6,055 nucleotides of DNA, from positions 1-6,055 of the forward strand of contig JABXKX010000192.1 of assembly GCA_013619035.1 (NCBI GenBank). The letters run 5' to 3'. The DNA comes from Peptostreptococcaceae bacterium. GTDB lineage: Bacteria; Bacillota_A; Clostridia; Peptostreptococcales; Acidaminobacteraceae. The notes beneath the pieces were generated by a model, which worked only from the letters and a program-made list of their open reading frames with translations, was not told where the DNA came from and did no database searches. The translations under genes and the position numbers were made by a program. Every line of letters begins with the position of its first letter. Positions within the stretch are counted from its first letter, which is position 1. This document shows, piece by piece, positions 1 through 5,647 of this stretch.

Positions 1-24
1 CTTATAATAAAACGTTATTAACTT

Positions 25-993
25 TTATTTATCAACATATTGTTCTAAATACTTAACCAATTTTTCTATATCATGACGCACATATCCCTGTTTTACTTCA
101 ATAAAATCGGCTTCTAAAACTTCAACGTCCAACTTCTTAAACCGACTTTTATCTTTTTTAGTCAAGAGTAGCAGTTTTGAATCTTCTTTCTGGTATCTCT
201 CTTTAACTTCTTTTGAAACTTCATGATTGTTGGCAATCACATAATCAAATTTAATAGGTGCATGTTTATAAATCGCATCCATATGATCTGCAATACTAAA
301 ATCATCTGTTTCACCAGGTTGTGTCATCAGATTGGCAACATACACTTTTTTAGCAGATGAAGCCATGATGGATTCTGTTATGCCTTCAACAAGTAAGTTC
401 GGAATCAAACTGGTATACAAACTACCAGGACCTACAAATATAACATCCGCCTCATTAATCGCCTTAATTGAACGTGGTAAAGCTTTAACTTGTTTGGGTT
501 TTAAACAAACTAGTTCAATCGGTGATTTTTTCTTGAGTACCTGATAAGGTATTTTAGATTCACCTCTGACAATTGTACCATCTTTAAGTTTAGCAACCAG
601 ATGAACATCTTCGTTTGTGGCTGGTAAAACTTGACCTTTTACAGCAAATATATCACTAATCTTTGAAATAGCATCTTCAAAGCTATCAGAGATGCCAACC
701 ATTGCAGCAATCATTAAATTACCAAATGACTGATTCTTATAACGACCTTCATCAAATCGATAAGCAAATAATTCTTGAAGTACAGGTTCTTTGCCAGCAA
801 GTCCTAATATACAGTTCCTTATATCACCCGGTGGTAACATCGCAAGGTCTTCTCTTAAAACACCAGATCCACCACCATCATCTACAACATTAACGATAGC
901 AGTAATCTCTTCAGAGATTAATTTTAAACCTCTAAGAAGTATTGAAAGACCTGTTCCGCCACCAATGGCTACTATTTTAGTTTCACAATTCAT
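25..993 (-). CDS. yvcK: YvcK/GlmR family UDP-GlcNAc-binding gluconeogenesis factor
   Basis: Cytoplasmic regulator of the CofD/YvcK superfamily. In Bacillus subtilis, YvcK (GlmR) binds UDP-GlcNAc and stimulates GlmS, directing carbon into amino sugars for peptidoglycan; it is needed for growth and normal shape on gluconeogenic carbon sources. The 322-residue protein is full length for the family. Visible motifs are the N-terminal GGGTGLS nucleotide-binding loop (residues 11-17), VDDGGGSG (37-44), PPGDIRN (54-60), GNLMIAAM (91-98), GESKIP (144-149), GPGSLYTS (188-195), NLMTQPGETDDFS (221-233) and a late RHD (306-308). It lacks the extra chemistry of CofD, which uses the same fold to make coenzyme F420. 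The ATG lies one base after the rapZ stop. Only a weak AGGGA stands upstream, 8 bases from the ATG, so translation probably depends on coupling to rapZ. The assignment is firm; regulation by UDP-GlcNAc is known for the family, not shown here. Confidence 0.96.
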   Translation of the reverse strand: MNCETKIVAIGGGTGLSILLRGLKLISEEITAIVNVVDDGGGSGVLREDLAMLPPGDIRNCILGLAGKEPVLQELFAYRFDEGRYKNQSFGNLMIAAMVGISDSFEDAISKISDIFAVKGQVLPATNEDVHLVAKLKDGTIVRGESKIPYQVLKKKSPIELVCLKPKQVKALPRSIKAINEADVIFVGPGSLYTSLIPNLLVEGITESIMASSAKKVYVANLMTQPGETDDFSIADHMDAIYKHAPIKFDYVIANNHEVSKEVKERYQKEDSKLLLLTKKDKSRFKKLDVEVLEADFIEVKQGYVRHDIEKLVKYLEQYVDK

Positions 994-994
994 T

Positions 995-1843
995 TTAACT
1001 GTCCCTATGCGTAATAAAAACTCTATAATTAAGTTTCTTTAAGTGATCGCCTAGCTTATTGGCCATGGTTACTGAGCGATGTCTACCACCTGTACACCCA
1101 AAACTGATAACCAATTGTGTTTTACCTTCTTTTATATATTGAGGAATTAAAAATTCCACCAGGTCGGTTGTTTTTTCTAAGAATATCTGACTTTCTTCAA
1201 AACTCATCACATAGTCTTGTACATCTTTTTCATTGCCTGTTTTTGCTCGAAGTTCTGAAATATAAAACGGATTGGGTAAAAACCTAACATCAAACACAAG
1301 ATCCGCGTCAATTGCAATGCCCTTTTTAAAACCAAAAGAGTTGCAGATGATAGAGATATTAGGTTGAGAAGTATCCTCTAAAAACTTTTCTTTTACTTGA
1401 TTTCTAAAATCGTTGATACCTAGATTGGACGTATCAATTATGATATCTGCAGATTCTCTTAACGACTGCATCATATCGCGTTCCATCTGAATACTTTCAA
1501 TCAAAGTTTGTTCACCTGAAAGTGGATGCGGACGTCTCAATTCTTTATATCTTTTTACCAAAGATTCATCAGAAGCTTCTACATATAAGATTTTACATTC
1601 ATGACCTTTTTTAATCAGTTCCTGATACCCGTCATGGAAGTCATCAAAAAAGGCGCCTCCTCGAATATCAATACCCAAAGCTATTTTACCTAATTCTTCA
1701 ACATTGTACTGACATATTTCAATAAATTTTGAAATTAAAATAGGTGGTAAATTATCGACACAGTAATAACCTGAGTCTTCCATACTCTTCATAGCTGATG
1801 ATTTACCAGCACCAGACAAACCTGTAACGATAACAATTTTCAT
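995..1843 (-). CDS. rapZ: RapZ/YvcJ family nucleotide-binding protein
   Basis: P-loop protein of the RapZ family. E. coli RapZ is an RNA-binding adaptor that senses glucosamine-6-phosphate and controls GlmS through the small RNA GlmZ. The Bacillus homologue YvcJ binds and hydrolyses nucleotides; its target is less clear. With the start chosen here the protein has 282 residues, normal for the family. It shows Walker A GLSGAGKS (8-15), a GIDIRGG strand that may carry Walker B (57-63), YKELRRPHPL (99-108), SFGFKKG with DVRFLPNPF (169-193), and the C-terminal signature GCTGGRHRSV (249-258). An upstream in-frame ATG at 1858 would add five residues (MQRFK) but has no ribosome binding site. The ATG at 1843 follows GAGG by 6 bases and puts MKIVIVTGLSGAGKS at the N-terminus, as expected. 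It lies one base after the PHP gene's stop and one base before yvcK. Confidence 0.96.
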   Translation of the reverse strand: MKIVIVTGLSGAGKSSAMKSMEDSGYYCVDNLPPILISKFIEICQYNVEELGKIALGIDIRGGAFFDDFHDGYQELIKKGHECKILYVEASDESLVKRYKELRRPHPLSGEQTLIESIQMERDMMQSLRESADIIIDTSNLGINDFRNQVKEKFLEDTSQPNISIICNSFGFKKGIAIDADLVFDVRFLPNPFYISELRAKTGNEKDVQDYVMSFEESQIFLEKTTDLVEFLIPQYIKEGKTQLVISFGCTGGRHRSVTMANKLGDHLKKLNYRVFITHRDS

Positions 1844-1844
1844 T

Positions 1845-2576
1845 TTAAACCTCTGCATTCATAATACGTTCCACTGGTACACCAGCCTCTATACAACGCT
1901 CCAAACTCGCAGAAAAATCGCCAACTCTCTCAGGCTCATGGGCATCACTTCCTAAAATGAACATAACATCTGTTTTCATGGCTTCATGTATTTCATCTAC
2001 AGTTAAATGACCATGTTTTACATTCACTTCTAAAGCAACATTTTTTTCTGAAGCTACTTGTGCTACTTGTCTTATATCAATAGGTCCTTTAGCACCAGGA
2101 TGAGTTATTGCAGTAAGGTCATACTTTCTCATCGCATTAATCATCATTTCAGTGTTTATTTTTTTAGATTTTTTATAAATAGATTTAGAAAATCTTGATA
2201 AATAAGCATACACATGCATTTTTATATCTACAAAGAATTTCCTTGGTGTGCTTCCAAAATGATAACCACACATTATTAAATCTGACATTTTTAATAAGTC
2301 GTCATCAATATCCAAAGTCCCGTCGACGCTCATAAAATTAGCTTCTAAACTGAGTAATATTTCTATTTCTGGATACTTTTTATTCAAACGATCTATCTCT
2401 GATCTCATATCTTTATAATGGTGTTTCTTTATACCATAAAATGCATGACCTGGACCATGATCACTTATGGCTAATATTTTTAGTCCTTTTTCAATCGCCA
2501 CTTTAACATTATCTTCTATAGAACCTGTTCCGTGACTGAAAGTAGTATGTGTATGATAATCTGCTATTATTCTCAT
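1845..2576 (-). CDS. PHP-domain metal-dependent phosphoesterase
   Basis: Protein of the polymerase and histidinol phosphatase (PHP) superfamily, which uses a cluster of metal ions held by His, Asp and Glu to cleave phosphate esters. The 243 residues form a single PHP domain. Candidate metal ligands are D6, H8 and H10 in DYHTH, H15, D39/H40 in SDHGPGH, E78, H106 in GYHFG, H159 in THPGAKG, and D211/H213 in GSDAHEP. All motif positions look intact, so an active enzyme is likely. A basic stretch around residues 112-140 (Lys/Arg/Tyr/Phe-rich, between the H106 and H159 motifs) is the least typical part. The substrate cannot be read from the sequence; histidinol phosphate is unlikely because no his genes are near. 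It sits between murB and rapZ, a position I recall for such genes in Clostridia, which suggests a link to wall precursor or amino-sugar control. The start ATG follows a full AGGAGG by 5 bases. Confidence 0.9.
   Translation of the reverse strand: MRIIADYHTHTTFSHGTGSIEDNVKVAIEKGLKILAISDHGPGHAFYGIKKHHYKDMRSEIDRLNKKYPEIEILLSLEANFMSVDGTLDIDDDLLKMSDLIMCGYHFGSTPRKFFVDIKMHVYAYLSRFSKSIYKKSKKINTEMMINAMRKYDLTAITHPGAKGPIDIRQVAQVASEKNVALEVNVKHGHLTVDEIHEAMKTDVMFILGSDAHEPERVGDFSASLERCIEAGVPVERIMNAEV
1850..1854 (-). promoter_or_regulatory. Ribosome binding site that decides the rapZ start
   Basis: AGAGG within the last codons of the PHP gene (GCA GAG GTT TAA), 6 bases before the ATG at 1843. The alternative ATG at 1858 lies upstream of this site and has none of its own, so the shorter RapZ is preferred. 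Confidence 0.75.
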
Positions 2577-2577
2577 G

Positions 2578-3522
2578 TTAGCCTCCTAGATATTTAACCT
2601 CTGTTTCTAACATAACCCCATAATTATCTTTTACAATTTTTTGTACCATTTGAATTAGATCCAATACTTCCCGACAGGTCGCATTGCCTCTATTTACAAC
2701 AAAACCACAATGTTTTTCAGATATTTGTGCATCTCCGATTCTAACGCCTCTTAATCCCGAATCATCAATGAGTTTACCTGCAAAATAACCTACCGGTCTT
2801 TTAAACATTGATCCAGCCGACGGTAATGTCAGTGGTTGTTTCGATGTTCTTCTTTCAGTAAAGTCTTTTGTTTTTTCTGAGATTTCTTTTGGATCACCTT
2901 TTTCAAAAGTAAAAGTTGTTTCTAAAACAATGTAATCAAATTTTTTCACATCACTTATTCTATACCCAAAATTCATCTCTTCATTTGTTAAATCTAAAAT
3001 TTCGCCCGTTTGTGCCAAAACCTTAACTGATTTCACACAATTTTTCATTTCACCGTCATATGCTCCTGCATTCATAGCGATTGCGCCACCGACGGTTCCA
3101 GGAATGCCACTTGCGAACTCAAATCCTATAAGAGATTCTTTAGCAATAATCTTTGAGAGTGTCGATAACAGAATACCAGCTTCAGCTGTAATCTCATGTT
3201 TATCAATTGTGACATTTGTTAAATAGTCTGCAAGTTTAATCACAATACCTTTATACCCGCCATCATTAACCAATAAGTTTGAACCGTTGCCCATAATAAA
3301 ATATTGAACTTCAGCTACTTTTAATACAGGCAATAAATGAGTTAATTCACTTGAATCAGCAATTTCTATTAACATAGCAGCTGGTCCACCAATTTTAAAT
3401 GATGTATGATTAGACATTGGTTCATTCAACAAAACTCTATCTGGATGAACAACTTCTTTTATTTTTTCATAAAGTCCATTTATTTCAGTAAATGGCTTTC
3501 TATTGTCTTTCAAATTTTGCAT
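2578..3522 (-). CDS. murB: UDP-N-acetylenolpyruvoylglucosamine reductase MurB
   Basis: FAD-dependent enzyme that uses NADPH to reduce UDP-GlcNAc-enolpyruvate to UDP-MurNAc, the second committed step of cytoplasmic peptidoglycan precursor synthesis. The 314 residues show the expected order: NHTSFKIGGPA (38-48) at the start of the FAD domain, the FAD-binding GNGSNLLV (78-85), GFEFASGIPGTVGGAIAMN (133-151), GYRISD (186-191), SAGSMFKRP (235-243) whose second Ser (238) is the expected proton donor, and the C-terminal ETEV (306-309) carrying the catalytic Glu. The short form with GYR followed closely by the C-terminal domain fits the type II MurB of Gram-positive bacteria. The ATG follows AAAGGAG by 6 bases, and two promoter candidates lie just upstream, so murB is the first gene of its operon. 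The protein ends in Gly-Gly, encoded by the ribosome binding site of the next gene. hprK, which often precedes murB in related genomes, is absent here. Confidence 0.97.
   Translation of the reverse strand: MQNLKDNRKPFTEINGLYEKIKEVVHPDRVLLNEPMSNHTSFKIGGPAAMLIEIADSSELTHLLPVLKVAEVQYFIMGNGSNLLVNDGGYKGIVIKLADYLTNVTIDKHEITAEAGILLSTLSKIIAKESLIGFEFASGIPGTVGGAIAMNAGAYDGEMKNCVKSVKVLAQTGEILDLTNEEMNFGYRISDVKKFDYIVLETTFTFEKGDPKEISEKTKDFTERRTSKQPLTLPSAGSMFKRPVGYFAGKLIDDSGLRGVRIGDAQISEKHCGFVVNRGNATCREVLDLIQMVQKIVKDNYGVMLETEVKYLGG
2582..2587 (-). promoter_or_regulatory. Ribosome binding site of the PHP gene, inside murB
   Basis: A full AGGAGG lies 5 bases before the ATG at 2576. It is formed by the last two Gly codons of murB (GGA GGC) and the preceding base, so the same bases encode the MurB C-terminus and recruit ribosomes to the next gene. 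Confidence 0.88.
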
Positions 3523-3528
3523 TTATCT

Positions 3529-3535
3529 CTCCTTT
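3529..3535 (-). promoter_or_regulatory. Ribosome binding site of murB
   Basis: AAAGGAG on the minus strand, 6 bases before the ATG at 3522. It is the only site in this window that lies fully outside a coding region, consistent with murB being the first gene of its operon. Confidence 0.85.
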
Positions 3536-3545
3536 ACGTAACATC

Positions 3546-3574
3546 ATTATAGGGGAAATACATTGATTATACAA
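3546..3574 (-). promoter_or_regulatory. Proximal murB operon promoter candidate
   Basis: On the minus strand there is TTGTAT at 3574-3569, a 17-base spacer, and a perfect TATAAT at 3551-3546. This matches a sigma-A-type promoter. A start about seven bases further on would give a leader of only about 17 bases before the murB ATG, with the ribosome binding site close to the 5' end. Confidence 0.65.
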
Positions 3575-3594
3575 GGTTCTTTAACGACTCTTAA
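3566..3594 (-). promoter_or_regulatory. Distal murB operon promoter candidate
   Basis: On the minus strand there is TTAAGA at 3594-3589 (four of six matches to TTGACA), a 17-base spacer, and a perfect TATAAT at 3571-3566, which overlaps the -35 box of the proximal promoter. Transcription from here would give a more usual leader of about 35 bases. The two cannot be occupied by RNA polymerase at the same time. Confidence 0.5.
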
Positions 3595-3682
3595 CTTTTA
3601 GATTTGCCATTACTTTCTTCTAAAGCCAATCTATTAAACACCCTCTAGTAAGACATAATAAGCCTATAACCATGTTACAAAT

Positions 3683-3704
3683 TGGACAGTCAAGTCACTG
3701 ACCA
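3683..3704. repeat. Imperfect inverted repeat in the moa-murB spacer
   Basis: TGGACAGT and ACTGACCA form an 8-bp dyad with one mismatch around a 6-base centre (CAAGTC on the plus strand). It lies between the moa terminator and the murB promoters, about 90 bases upstream of the distal -35 box. It could be a second, weak hairpin at the end of the moa transcript or a protein binding site; it has no uridine tail. Function unknown. Confidence 0.4.
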
Positions 3705-3710
3705 TTTAGA

Positions 3711-3740
3711 TATATTTAAAGCAGCGCAAAAGCGCTGCTC
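3711..3740 (-). terminator. Hairpin terminator of the moa operon
   Basis: On the minus strand, AGCAGCGC and GCGCTGCT form a perfect 8-bp stem around a TTTT loop, extendable by a G-U pair. It starts one base after the TAA of the MOSC gene. The tail is CTTTAAATATAT-like rather than a run of uridines, so termination may be less than complete. The stem is by far the most GC-rich spot in the spacer. Read from the plus strand the hairpin is followed by TCTTATTT, but no gene comes from that side. Confidence 0.75.
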
Positions 3741-4202
3741 TTATTTCATTACAAAAGTTTCTGCTTTTTTTTCTAAAACTACAATTTCATCACCAGGCTT
3801 TAAAATGCCGCCTTTTAATACTTTTGTAAAGATACCTTCTCTAGGCATCACACAATCTCCAGTAATCTGTTTGATTTCACAACCTGTATGACATTCTTTC
3901 CCGATTTGAGTCACTTCATGAACTGTTTCACCAATTTGTAATACTGTACCGACAGGTAACTCATAAAGTATAATGCCTTCAGTTGTTAAGTTTTCAGCAA
4001 ATACACCTGGAACCAAATGATCCAATCCTTTTGCAATCATCTTATCAACACTCTCTTGCCCGAGTAAGCTAACTTGTCTATGCCACTTTCCAGCATGTGC
4101 ATCATTTTCTATCCCAAAATCTTCTATTAACATGACTTCATCTACAGTTTTCTTAATAACACCTTTGGTTTCACTGATATTTATTGCTAGTATTTTTGCC
4201 AT
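3741..4202 (-). CDS. Stand-alone MOSC domain protein, Moco-associated
   Basis: Single MOSC domain (named after the C-terminal domain of Moco sulfurase), 153 residues. MOSC proteins are thought to carry sulfur on a conserved cysteine or to handle the molybdenum cofactor; the family includes YiiM and the mARC-type enzymes. Seen here are the N-terminal DAHAGKWHRQVSLLGQE (34-50), a GVFAENLTTEG segment (66-76) typical of MOSC domains, and the cysteine-rich region GKECHTGCEIKQITGDCVMPREG (101-123 in total) with C104, C108 and C117. C117 in the GDCVMPREG motif is the best candidate for the functional cysteine. In some anaerobes this domain is fused to MoaB/MogA, but here it is separate and no moaB/mogA is in view. 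The ATG directly follows the moaC stop with no base between; GAGG 5 bases upstream lies inside moaC. It is the last gene of the moa operon. Domain identity is firm, the reaction is inferred. Confidence 0.88.
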   Translation of the reverse strand: MAKILAINISETKGVIKKTVDEVMLIEDFGIENDAHAGKWHRQVSLLGQESVDKMIAKGLDHLVPGVFAENLTTEGIILYELPVGTVLQIGETVHEVTQIGKECHTGCEIKQITGDCVMPREGIFTKVLKGGILKPGDEIVVLEKKAETFVMK

Positions 4203-4676
4203 TTAGTCCTCTTTTCTTTCATAAGTACCACTTTTCCCACCTGTTTTTTTAACGAGTTTAACATCATGAATGACCATATTTTTATCAACAGCTTTACACA
4301 TGTCATAAATGGTAAGTGCCGCAATACTCACAGCAGTTAATGCTTCCATTTCAATACCCGTTTGTCCTGATGTTTTTACGGTAGCTTCAATTAGAATCTC
4401 TAGATTGCCTATCTGAAATTTTATATCTGCTCCAGAAATAAATATATTATGGCACATCGGAATGATTTCACTGGTTTTTTTAGCACCCATGATACCTGCA
4501 ACTTGTGCCACTGACAATACATCACCTTTTTTCATATTACCAGATTGAATTCTATCAATGATGTCTTGACTCACACTAATCCTACCAACAGCAACTGCAG
4601 TCCTGTCCGTAACTTGTTTGTCTGATACATCCACCATTTTGGCTTTTCCTTCTTCATTAAAATGTGTAAATGACAT
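4203..4676 (-). CDS. moaC: Cyclic pyranopterin monophosphate synthase MoaC
   Basis: MoaC acts after MoaA and converts 3',8-cyclo-7,8-dihydro-GTP into cyclic pyranopterin monophosphate, the first stable intermediate of molybdenum cofactor synthesis. The protein has 157 residues from the ATG chosen here, close to the roughly 160 of E. coli MoaC. Visible signatures are [16 protein letters not shown] (14-29), [14 protein letters not shown] (65-78), [22 protein letters not shown] (107-128) with the catalytic Asp125 and Lys128, and the C-terminal KKTGGKSG (143-150). A longer frame opens at a TTG at 4688, adding four residues, but that overlaps the end of moaA and would place the start upstream of the ribosome binding site. 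The ATG at 4676 has GGAGG 5 bases upstream and a normal MSFTHFNE start. The gene lies one base after moaA and abuts the MOSC gene, so the two reaction partners are probably made in step. Confidence 0.97.
   Translation of the reverse strand: MSFTHFNEEGKAKMVDVSDKQVTDRTAVAVGRISVSQDIIDRIQSGNMKKGDVLSVAQVAGIMGAKKTSEIIPMCHNIFISGADIKFQIGNLEILIEATVKTSGQTGIEMEALTAVSIAALTIYDMCKAVDKNMVIHDVKLVKKTGGKSGTYERKED
4208..4212 (-). promoter_or_regulatory. Ribosome binding site of the MOSC gene, inside moaC
   Basis: AGAGG formed by the last moaC codons (AAA GAG GAC TAA), 5 bases before the MOSC ATG at 4202, which follows the moaC stop with no base between. Confidence 0.8.
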
Positions 4677-4677
4677 C

Positions 4678-5637
4678 TTATCCTCCAATCCGATTCATAT
4701 CTCTTTTAATAGGTTTATATTCTTTATTATTGATGAGATGTTCTTTCGGTTTACTGGTAATAGCCTCTCTTAAGATTTTCACAATATCTTCGTGATTTCT
4801 CAAAGCTTCCATCAGCTCAATTTCTTGATCCGAATGTAAACACGGTTTTACTTTGCCATCAGATGTGACTCTGATTCGATTACAATCTACACAAAACGAA
4901 CAACTGATTGGATTGATTAACCCGATTTTTCCAACACCATCTTTTAATTGGTAATATTCTGCTGGTGAGGACGGATGTGTTTTTTCGATTTTAATAAGTT
5001 CAACGACTTCTAAGACTTTCTGATTTGAAACAAACTTATCATTCGTCCACTGACTGGCTTCACCAATCGGCATCAATTCAATAAACCTAACCTCTATATT
5101 TTGATGACGTGTGAGTTCAACAAAATCACCAATTTCATCTTCGTTAAAGCCACCGATTAAAACCACATTAATTTTTAACGGTCTTAAACCGGCTGCCAGT
5201 ATAAGAGGTATACAGGATAAGACCTCTTCTATATTCCCACCTCTAGTAATACTTCTATAACGCTCTGGTTTTAATGTATCTAAAGATAAATTAATACGTG
5301 TGAGTCCTGCTTCTTTTAAATCATTCAGATAATTTTTTAATAAGAGGCCATTGGTGGTCATTGTCACTTCATTGATACCTTCAACATTAGAAATCTCTTT
5401 TACTAACTCGACAATATTCTTTCTAATTAAAGGTTCTCCACCAGTCAGTCTAATTTTTTTGATACCAACTTGAGCCCCTGCTTTCACAATTTCAACCAAC
5501 TCTTCGTGTCTTAATATTTCTTTATGAAGTTTTTTAGATACACCTGACTCAGGCATACAGTATTTACATCTTAAATTACATCTATCGGTTACAGATAACC
5601 TCATATAATCAATGGTTCTATTGTATTTATCTATCAT
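4678..5637 (-). CDS. moaA: GTP 3',8-cyclase MoaA (radical SAM)
   Basis: Radical S-adenosylmethionine enzyme that starts molybdenum cofactor synthesis by converting GTP into 3',8-cyclo-7,8-dihydro-GTP; MoaC completes the rearrangement. With the preferred start the protein has 319 residues. Counted from that start, the N-terminal cluster is CNLRCKYC (C20, C24, C27), followed by the SAM-binding GGEPL (66-70). The C-terminal cluster that holds GTP is built from C249, C252 and C266 in the [10 protein letters not shown]...KPCL region, with an extra Cys at 246. The protein ends in Gly-Gly, a tail known to be needed for MoaA activity. Two in-frame ATG codons occur, at 5643 and 5637. The first directly abuts the AGG that could act as ribosome binding site, while the second is 6 bases from it, so I prefer 5637; the longer form would have 321 residues. 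The stop lies one base before moaC. Confidence 0.96.
   Translation of the reverse strand: MIDKYNRTIDYMRLSVTDRCNLRCKYCMPESGVSKKLHKEILRHEELVEIVKAGAQVGIKKIRLTGGEPLIRKNIVELVKEISNVEGINEVTMTTNGLLLKNYLNDLKEAGLTRINLSLDTLKPERYRSITRGGNIEEVLSCIPLILAAGLRPLKINVVLIGGFNEDEIGDFVELTRHQNIEVRFIELMPIGEASQWTNDKFVSNQKVLEVVELIKIEKTHPSSPAEYYQLKDGVGKIGLINPISCSFCVDCNRIRVTSDGKVKPCLHSDQEIELMEALRNHEDIVKILREAITSKPKEHLINNKEYKPIKRDMNRIGG
4682..4686 (-). promoter_or_regulatory. Ribosome binding site that decides the moaC start
   Basis: GGAGG, 5 bases before the ATG at 4676. It consists of the two Gly codons (GGA GGA) that encode the C-terminal Gly-Gly of MoaA. The competing TTG at 4688 would start upstream of this site and is rejected. 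Confidence 0.88.
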
Positions 5638-5643
5638 AATCAT

Positions 5644-5647
5644 CCTA
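5644..5647 (-). promoter_or_regulatory. Weak ribosome binding site that decides the moaA start
   Basis: TAGG overlapping the TAG stop of the upstream gene. It is 6 bases from the ATG at 5637 but directly abuts the ATG at 5643, so the second ATG is the better start. The match to the anti-Shine-Dalgarno is short, and some coupling to the upstream gene is likely. Confidence 0.55.

Noticed and set aside
5..20. TAATAA/TTATTA dyad downstream of yvcK as a terminator
   Set aside because: Only six A-T pairs and no uridine run; far too weak, and the operon normally continues.
332..1042. Plus-strand reading frames of 63 to 83 codons at 332-544, 702-893 and 791-1042
   Set aside because: They lie opposite the highly conserved yvcK, show no family features (one ends in a His-rich composition artefact), and lack ribosome binding sites.
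3599..3633. Second imperfect hairpin in the spacer (AGATT...AATCT arms with 15-base loop)
   Set aside because: The stem is short, AT-rich and interrupted by a mismatch; this is expected by chance in such sequence.
3620..3673. Minus-strand 17-codon frame (starts MVIGLLCLTRG) in the spacer upstream of murB
   Set aside because: It has no ribosome binding site and lies upstream of both promoter candidates, so it would not be on the murB transcript. A leader peptide is not supported.
3523..3740. Riboswitch (for example a Moco or glmS type element) in the spacer
   Set aside because: No extended conserved helices are visible, the moa genes are upstream rather than downstream of it, and the murB leader predicted from the promoters is too short.
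3682..3891. Plus-strand reading frame of 69 codons
   Set aside because: It runs through the terminator hairpin and across the conserved 3' end of the MOSC gene; a chance frame.
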